Position numbers and translations under genes: made by a program | Source: an uncultured Duncaniella sp. | GTDB taxonomy: Bacteria > Bacteroidota > Bacteroidia > Bacteroidales > Muribaculaceae | Direction: 5' to 3' | DNA: 64,000 bases | Assembly: GCA_958352885.1 (NCBI GenBank) | Contig: CATWQI010000009.1 | Coordinates: 86,412 to 150,411, forward strand | Notes under the pieces: model-generated | Told to the model about the DNA's origin: nothing | Database searches by the model: none | What the model saw: the letters and a program-made list of their open reading frames with translations, nothing else | Part shown: piece after piece, positions 59,661-64,000 of the stretch | Position numbering within the stretch: position 1 is the stretch's first letter | How the letters are laid out: each line of letters begins with the position of its first letter

Positions 59661-60191
59661 TTAAGCTTCCTTCTTAGAGAGAGTCTCAAGGATGCCGTGG
59701 ATTTTGTTACCACCGGAAGAAAGAGCGGAGATAACATTCTTGGCGGGCGACTGGAGAAGAGCGACAACGTCGGCGATAAGTTCGTTCTTGCTCTTGATAG
59801 CGACAAGAGTGTCGAGCTGGTCAGCACCAACATAAACAGTTTCTTCTACGAAAGCTGCCTTGAAACGGGGAAGAGTAGCTTCCTTGTCGGCCTTCATAAT
59901 CTCCTTGATAAGCTTAGCGGGAGCGTTGCCTACGTTAGAGAGCATGAGTGAAGTAGAGCCGTGGAGTACTCCATATAGTTCAGAGTAGTCACCTTCGAGT
60001 GACTCAAGAGCCTTGTGGAGGAGGGTGTTCTTAACCACCATCAGCTTGATGTCTGCCTTGTTGCATGCACGGCGGAGCGATGTGGTCTTCTCAGCGTCGA
60101 GACCGGCAGTCTCGACGAGGTAGAAACAACCGTATTCCTTGATGGTCTTAGCTATATTCTCAATAGCAATGATTTTATCTTCCTTTTTCAT
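59661..60191 (-). CDS. rplJ: 50S ribosomal protein L10
   Basis: 176 residues from MKKEDKIIAIENIAK (60191), which matches Bacteroidetes L10; an ATG three codons upstream is less likely. It anchors L7/L12 dimers to the ribosome. It starts 21 bp after rplA, so the long L10 leader typical of enterobacteria is absent and the L10 autoregulation must differ or be missing. Confidence 0.97.
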   Translation of the reverse strand: MKKEDKIIAIENIAKTIKEYGCFYLVETAGLDAEKTTSLRRACNKADIKLMVVKNTLLHKALESLEGDYSELYGVLHGSTSLMLSNVGNAPAKLIKEIMKADKEATLPRFKAAFVEETVYVGADQLDTLVAIKSKNELIADVVALLQSPAKNVISALSSGGNKIHGILETLSKKEA

Positions 60192-60212
60192 TGTGTTCAA
60201 TCAGCTTTAAAG

Positions 60213-60908
60213 TTATTCGTCGATTGACTTGGGGTCAATCTTGATACCAGGACTCATTGTGCTCGAAAGATAAATGCTCTTGATATAGGTACCCTTAGCA
60301 GTGGCAGGCTTTAGCTTGATAAGAGTGTTGACAAATTCACGAACGTTGTCACGTGCGGCAGCGGGCTCAAAAGATACCTTGCCAACTGATGAGTGAACGA
60401 TACCGTTCTTGTCAACCTTGAAGTCGATTTTACCCTTCTTCACCTCTTCGACAGCCTTAGCGACGTCATTAGTCACAGTGCCGCTCTTGGGGTTAGGCAT
60501 CAGGCCACGGGGACCGAGGACACGGCCGAGGGCACCGATTTTACCCATGATAGCGGGCTGAGTGATGATAACATCAACGTCTGTCCAGCCACCTTTGATT
60601 TTGTCAATATATTCGTCGAGACCGACATAGTCGGCACCGGCAGCCTTAGCGGCAGCTTCAGCGTCAGCGTTGCAAAGCACGAGTACACGTACCTGCTTGC
60701 CTGTTCCGTGGGGCAGTGTCACGACACCACGCACCATCTGGTTAGCCTTACGGGGGTCAACGCCAAGGCGAACATCCACGTCAAGAGAAGCGTCAAACTT
60801 GGTGAAAGTGATTTCCTTTACAAGTTCCACAGCTTCAGCAAGAGTGTACACTCTCCCGGCTTCAACTTTCTCCTGGGCAATCTTTTGATTTTTCGTCAGT
60901 TTACTCAT
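60213..60908 (-). CDS. rplA: 50S ribosomal protein L1
   Basis: 231 residues with the typical [18 protein letters not shown] and [15 protein letters not shown] motifs. It forms the L1 stalk and is often the autoregulator of the rplK-rplA mRNA. It follows rplK by 12 bp. Confidence 0.98.
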   Translation of the reverse strand: MSKLTKNQKIAQEKVEAGRVYTLAEAVELVKEITFTKFDASLDVDVRLGVDPRKANQMVRGVVTLPHGTGKQVRVLVLCNADAEAAAKAAGADYVGLDEYIDKIKGGWTDVDVIITQPAIMGKIGALGRVLGPRGLMPNPKSGTVTNDVAKAVEEVKKGKIDFKVDKNGIVHSSVGKVSFEPAAARDNVREFVNTLIKLKPATAKGTYIKSIYLSSTMSPGIKIDPKSIDE

Positions 60909-60920
60909 TTCGATTGAAGT

Positions 60921-61364
60921 TTAGATGTTTTCGGGGAATGTTCCTTTAACGGTGATACCCATGCTTCTGGCTGTACCGGCAACCATACGCATTGCCGATG
61001 CTACGGTGAAACAGTTCAAATCGGGCATTTTGTCTTCAGCAATAGCCTTTACCTGCTCCCAGGTGATTTCGCCTACCTTTTTACGGTTGGGCTGAGCTGA
61101 ACCGCTCTTAAGCTTAGTAGCTTCGAGGAGCTGAATAGCAACGGGAGGGGTCTTGACAATAAAGTCAAAGCTCTTGTCAGTGTAATAAGTGATTACTACC
61201 GGAAGAACTTTGCCGGCCTTGTCCTGGGTGCGGGCATTGAATTGCTTGCAAAACTCCATGATGTTGATACCCTTGGAACCAAGAGCAGGACCAACAGGAG
61301 GCGAAGGATTGGCTGCTCCGCCTTTGATTTGCAATTTGATCTGTCCAGCAATTTCTTTAGCCAT
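60921..61364 (-). CDS. rplK: 50S ribosomal protein L11
   Basis: 147 residues: [20 protein letters not shown] and [20 protein letters not shown] are diagnostic. It binds the GTPase centre of 23S rRNA. Preceded by a 232-bp leader after nusG. Confidence 0.98.
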   Translation of the reverse strand: MAKEIAGQIKLQIKGGAANPSPPVGPALGSKGINIMEFCKQFNARTQDKAGKVLPVVITYYTDKSFDFIVKTPPVAIQLLEATKLKSGSAQPNRKKVGEITWEQVKAIAEDKMPDLNCFTVASAMRMVAGTARSMGITVKGTFPENI

Positions 61365-61596
61365 GATAAATCTAAATTTTTTGTTAGTGATTCGGTTAAA
61401 ACGATGTCATCTGCGATTCGGCGTCCGCTTCATGCGTAACCAAGAGGCTTTCGCCTTCTCGTCTGTGGCATCTCCCGTGGGACCTGACACATCCTTCACA
61501 CAAACAACCAGCCCCATCGCCATTTCTTTTCGACTGGCGTCAGGGTCGGTGTGCTTTATGAGAGGGAGATTAGAGTGTCAAGCACCGCGCGATTGG
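61365..61596 (-). promoter_or_regulatory. Structured leader between nusG and rplK
   Basis: A 232-bp gap, the longest in the secE-rplL part of the cluster. The minus strand contains a CGCCA/TGGCG hairpin (61518-61539), a GGC-GAAA-GCC hairpin with a GNRA loop (about 61442-61459), two GATTCGG copies (61389-61395 and 61415-61421) and a 38-codon frame (61407-61523). It is placed where L1/L11 autoregulation or attenuation could act. Confidence 0.55.
61407..61523 (-). other. Possible 38-codon leader frame before rplK
   Basis: Starts MAMGLVVCVKDVSG and ends KASWLRMKRTPNRR, then TGA. It is basic at the end and has no known motif. The opposite strand is also open over this stretch, so a conserved RNA structure is as likely as a real peptide. 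Confidence 0.35.
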
Positions 61597-62148
61597 TTAT
61601 TCACGCTCTACTTGTGAATTTTCGAGTTCGAGCGGTGTTTTACGCCCGAAGATCTTGACCATAACCTTAAGCTTTTTACGCTCTCGGTTGACTTCTTCAA
61701 TCACTCCGGAGAATCCGCTGAAGGGACCAGTGGTCACCTTAACAGTTTCACCAACCATGTAGTCGTTTCCGTCGTCAGTGGTGTCAATCAATTCATCGGC
61801 AGCTCCCATCATACGGAGCACTTCGCTTTCACGAAGAGCCTCAGGGGCGGCGTTTTTGCCACGACCACGCAGGAAGTCAATTACATTGGTTGTGTTACGG
61901 AGCTCATAAAGAACTTCACCGGTAAGGATGCATTCCACAAATACATATCCGCCATAGAGATTCTTTTCTTTTACGACTTTCTTTCCATTGCGGACGGACA
62001 TTACCTTCTCGGTCGGAATCAATACTTGGAAAACGTAATTGCCGAGGCCGGTGTTGCGGATGGCTCCATCCAATACTTCTTTGACCTTAGCTTCTTTGCC
62101 TGAGATGGCACGAAGCACATACCAAGCTTTTTTCTTTTCGTCAGCCAT
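61597..62148 (-). CDS. nusG: Transcription termination/antitermination protein NusG
   Basis: 183 residues: NGN domain (KKAWYVLRAISGKEAKVKEV, YGGYVFVECILTGEV) and a C-terminal KOW domain (GETVKVTTGPFSGFSGVIEE). It binds RNA polymerase and Rho or S10. 21 bp after secE. Confidence 0.97.
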   Translation of the reverse strand: MADEKKKAWYVLRAISGKEAKVKEVLDGAIRNTGLGNYVFQVLIPTEKVMSVRNGKKVVKEKNLYGGYVFVECILTGEVLYELRNTTNVIDFLRGRGKNAAPEALRESEVLRMMGAADELIDTTDDGNDYMVGETVKVTTGPFSGFSGVIEEVNRERKKLKVMVKIFGRKTPLELENSQVERE

Positions 62149-62169
62149 TGATTAGTTTACCTTAAAAGA

Positions 62170-62370
62170 TTACTGTCCTAAACTATATATGAAGTGCATT
62201 ACGGTGTCCACCACTTGATCCATCACGAAGATTAACGCTGCTATGATGATGGAAGCTATCAGCACGATAACCGCGCTCTTGATCAACTGGCTTCTGGTAG
62301 GCCAAGAAGTCTTATATCGCAACTCGGTATAAGACTCCTCTATATCCGTAAGTAGTTTAAGTTTGCTCAT
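62170..62370 (-). CDS. secE: Preprotein translocase subunit SecE
   Basis: 66 residues with an amphipathic N-terminal segment (YTELRYKTSWPTRSQLIKSA) and one membrane helix (VIVLIASIIIAALIFVM), the minimal SecE form common in Bacteroidetes. It clamps SecY. Lies between tRNA-Trp and nusG. Confidence 0.97.
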   Translation of the reverse strand: MSKLKLLTDIEESYTELRYKTSWPTRSQLIKSAVIVLIASIIIAALIFVMDQVVDTVMHFIYSLGQ

Positions 62371-62386
62371 TTCTTTTCTTTTTTAG

Positions 62387-62459
62387 CACGGGACGAGAGA
62401 CTCGAACTCCCGACACCCGGTTTTGGAGACCGGTGCTCTACCAACTGAGCTAGTCCCGT
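62387..62459 (-). tRNA. tRNA-Trp (CCA)
   Basis: 73 nt on the minus strand. Seven-pair acceptor ACGGGAC/GTCCCGT with G discriminator, D-arm GCTCAGTTGGTAGAGC, anticodon loop CTCCAAA with anticodon CCA, T-arm with GTTCGAGTC. The CCA tail is not encoded. It sits between tuf and secE, its usual place. Confidence 0.97.
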
Positions 62460-62465
62460 ATAGGT

Positions 62466-62515
62466 AAAACCGGCCCTTTCGTTCAAGGTGGCCCTCGGCT
62501 TCAAGGACCGGTTTT
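62466..62515 (-). terminator. Stem-loop after tuf
   Basis: AAAACCGG-c-CCTT and AAGG-a-CCGGTTTT pair with one mismatch across about 24 bases, followed on the minus strand by ACC rather than a T-run. Probably a processing or partial terminator structure between tuf and tRNA-Trp. Confidence 0.6.
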
Positions 62516-62583
62516 AGGTTTTTATTCAGATGCTGAGACCGTAAGGTCATGCAGCTCTATTGAATGGCTTTTTAAGAGTGGTA

Positions 62584-63768
62584 TTACTCGAGGATTTCGG
62601 TAATCTGACCAGAACCAACGGTGCGACCACCTTCACGGATAGCGAAACGAAGACCAGCGTCGCATGCTACCGGGTTGATGAGCTCAACGATGATTTCTAC
62701 GTGATCACCGGGCATTACCATTTCTACACCTTCGGGAAGAGTGATTTCACCGGTTACGTCAAGTGTACGGATGTAGAACTGGGGACGGTAGTGGTTGTGG
62801 AACGGAGTGTGACGGCCACCTTCCTCTTTCTTGAGGATATAAACAGAAGCTTTGAACTTGCTGTGGGGCTTAACAACACCCGGGTGACAGATAACCATAC
62901 CACGCTTGATGTCCTTCTTGTCGATACCGCGGAGGAGAAGACCTACGTTGTCACCAGCCTCACCCTGATCGAGGAGCTTGCGGAACATTTCCACACCAGT
63001 AACTACTGACTTCATGTCAGCGCCGAGACCCATGATCTGAACTTCGTCGCCTACCTTAACGATACCAGTTTCGATACGACCGGTAGCTACAGTACCACGA
63101 CCGGTGATTGAGAATACGTCCTCAACAGGCATCAAGAAGGGTTTGTCGATATCACGGGGAGGCAGGGGAATCCAGTTATCAACTGCATCCATGAGCTCCA
63201 TAACCTTAGCTTCCCATTCGGGCTCGCCGTTGAGCGCGCCGAGTGCAGAACCGCGGATGATAGGAGTTTCGTCGCCGTCATATTCGTATGCTGAAAGAAG
63301 ATCGCGCATTTCCATCTCAACGAGGTCGAACATTTCTTCGTCGTCTACCATGTCGCACTTGTTCAAGAACACAACGAGACGGGGAACGTTCACCTGGCGG
63401 GCGAGAAGGATGTGCTCACGAGTCTGGGGCATAGGACCGTCGGTTGCAGCAACCACGATGATAGCGCCGTCCATCTGAGCAGCACCGGTAACCATGTTCT
63501 TAACGTAGTCAGCGTGTCCGGGGCAGTCTACGTGAGCATAGTGACGGTTAGCGGTCTCATACTCTACGTGAGCGGTATTGATTGTGATACCACGCTCCTT
63601 TTCTTCGGGAGCGTTGTCAATCTGGTCGAATGACTTCACTTCAGAGAGACCCTTCTTTGCCAATACAGTGGTGATGGCAGCAGTAAGAGTAGTCTTACCG
63701 TGGTCAACGTGACCGATTGTACCGATGTTAACATGCGGTTTGGTTCTTTCGAATTTCTCTTTAGCCAT
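62584..63768 (-). CDS. tuf: Elongation factor Tu
   Basis: 394 residues from [16 protein letters not shown] at 63768; a longer frame to 63906 runs into the tRNA-Thr gene and is rejected. G1 [11 protein letters not shown]3 [10 protein letters not shown]4 NKCDMVDD and domains 2 and 3 are intact. It delivers aminoacyl-tRNA to the ribosome. Placed between tRNA-Thr and tRNA-Trp. Confidence 0.98.
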   Translation of the reverse strand: MAKEKFERTKPHVNIGTIGHVDHGKTTLTAAITTVLAKKGLSEVKSFDQIDNAPEEKERGITINTAHVEYETANRHYAHVDCPGHADYVKNMVTGAAQMDGAIIVVAATDGPMPQTREHILLARQVNVPRLVVFLNKCDMVDDEEMFDLVEMEMRDLLSAYEYDGDETPIIRGSALGALNGEPEWEAKVMELMDAVDNWIPLPPRDIDKPFLMPVEDVFSITGRGTVATGRIETGIVKVGDEVQIMGLGADMKSVVTGVEMFRKLLDQGEAGDNVGLLLRGIDKKDIKRGMVICHPGVVKPHSKFKASVYILKKEEGGRHTPFHNHYRPQFYIRTLDVTGEITLPEGVEMVMPGDHVEIIVELINPVACDAGLRFAIREGGRTVGSGQITEILE

Positions 63769-63864
63769 AACTTTGCTATTTATTTGATTAAATGATTGAC
63801 TTTTTAACAAGACGCCACGATAGCGTAACTGCACTACCGGGGCTGTCATTTTCTTTGTAAGAAG

Positions 63865-63936
<72 letters not shown>

Positions 63937-63948
63937 GATATGTCTTAG

Positions 63949-64000
63949 AGCGGAAGACGAGGCTCAAACTCGCGACCCTCAGCTTGGAAGGCTGATGCTC
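63949..64000 (-). tRNA. tRNA-Gly (TCC), partial
   Basis: The 3' part only, cut by the window edge. Anticodon loop CTTCCAA gives TCC; T-arm GCGAGTTTGAGCCTCGT and acceptor end CTTCCGC with T discriminator are visible. Third tRNA of the tuf cluster. Confidence 0.92.

Overview
The window looks like a chromosomal segment from a gut Bacteroidales bacterium, most likely near Muribaculaceae. The reasons are SusC/SusD-type proteins, Bacteroidetes promoters of the form TTTG-N19-21-TAnnTTTG instead of -35/-10 boxes, almost no Shine-Dalgarno sequences, a long S1 protein, MenA, DUF4421 and YfhO-type proteins, and many secreted glycoside hydrolases. The family-level placement is inference; the phylum-level placement is firm.

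Layout. 1-3323 (minus): start of a susD-like lipoprotein gene and a complete susC-like gene. 3777-9291 (minus): thiol peroxidase, then a probable operon of a lipoprotein, a YfhO membrane protein, a short methyltransferase-like protein and a thioredoxin-fold protein. 9611-14609 (plus): TolC, HlyD and two ABC-2 permeases forming an exporter with no ATPase gene. 14720-20475: xerD, greA, a HIT protein, menA, a DUF4421 protein (minus) and an OmpA protein. 20720-25085: rpsA (plus), then RNase H, a PNT/alanine-dehydrogenase-like protein and shikimate kinase (minus). 25228-27113: an AT-richer ATPase/HNH pair resembling Septu anti-phage defence. 27160-34364: three secreted glycoside hydrolases (GH2, GH2, GH28). 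34695-39497: ftsB-like gene, small membrane protein, coaX, an outer-membrane protein, lptC and a CNNM/CBS (GldE-like) protein. 39570-41326: a second two-gene ATPase/nuclease unit (ABC-type ATPase plus TOPRIM protein). 41327-44902: an unknown small protein, a CPA2 antiporter and a small barrel protein. 45017-50464 (minus): GH106-like and GH2 enzymes. 50695-64000 (minus): the rpoC, rpoB, rplL, rplJ, rplA, rplK, nusG, secE, tRNA-Trp, tuf, tRNA-Thr, tRNA-Gly cluster in its usual order.

How the parts work together. The GH28, GH106 and GH2 enzymes suggest degradation of pectin-type side chains, and the SusCD pair at the left edge could import glycans, though it is not adjacent to the enzymes. The two ATPase/nuclease pairs are the accessory elements most likely to be defence systems; the AAA-TOPRIM pair at 39570-41326 is the better candidate for something undescribed. 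A 232-bp structured leader with a 38-codon frame between nusG and rplK, and a hairpin-rich rplL-rpoB spacer, are the most interesting non-coding features.
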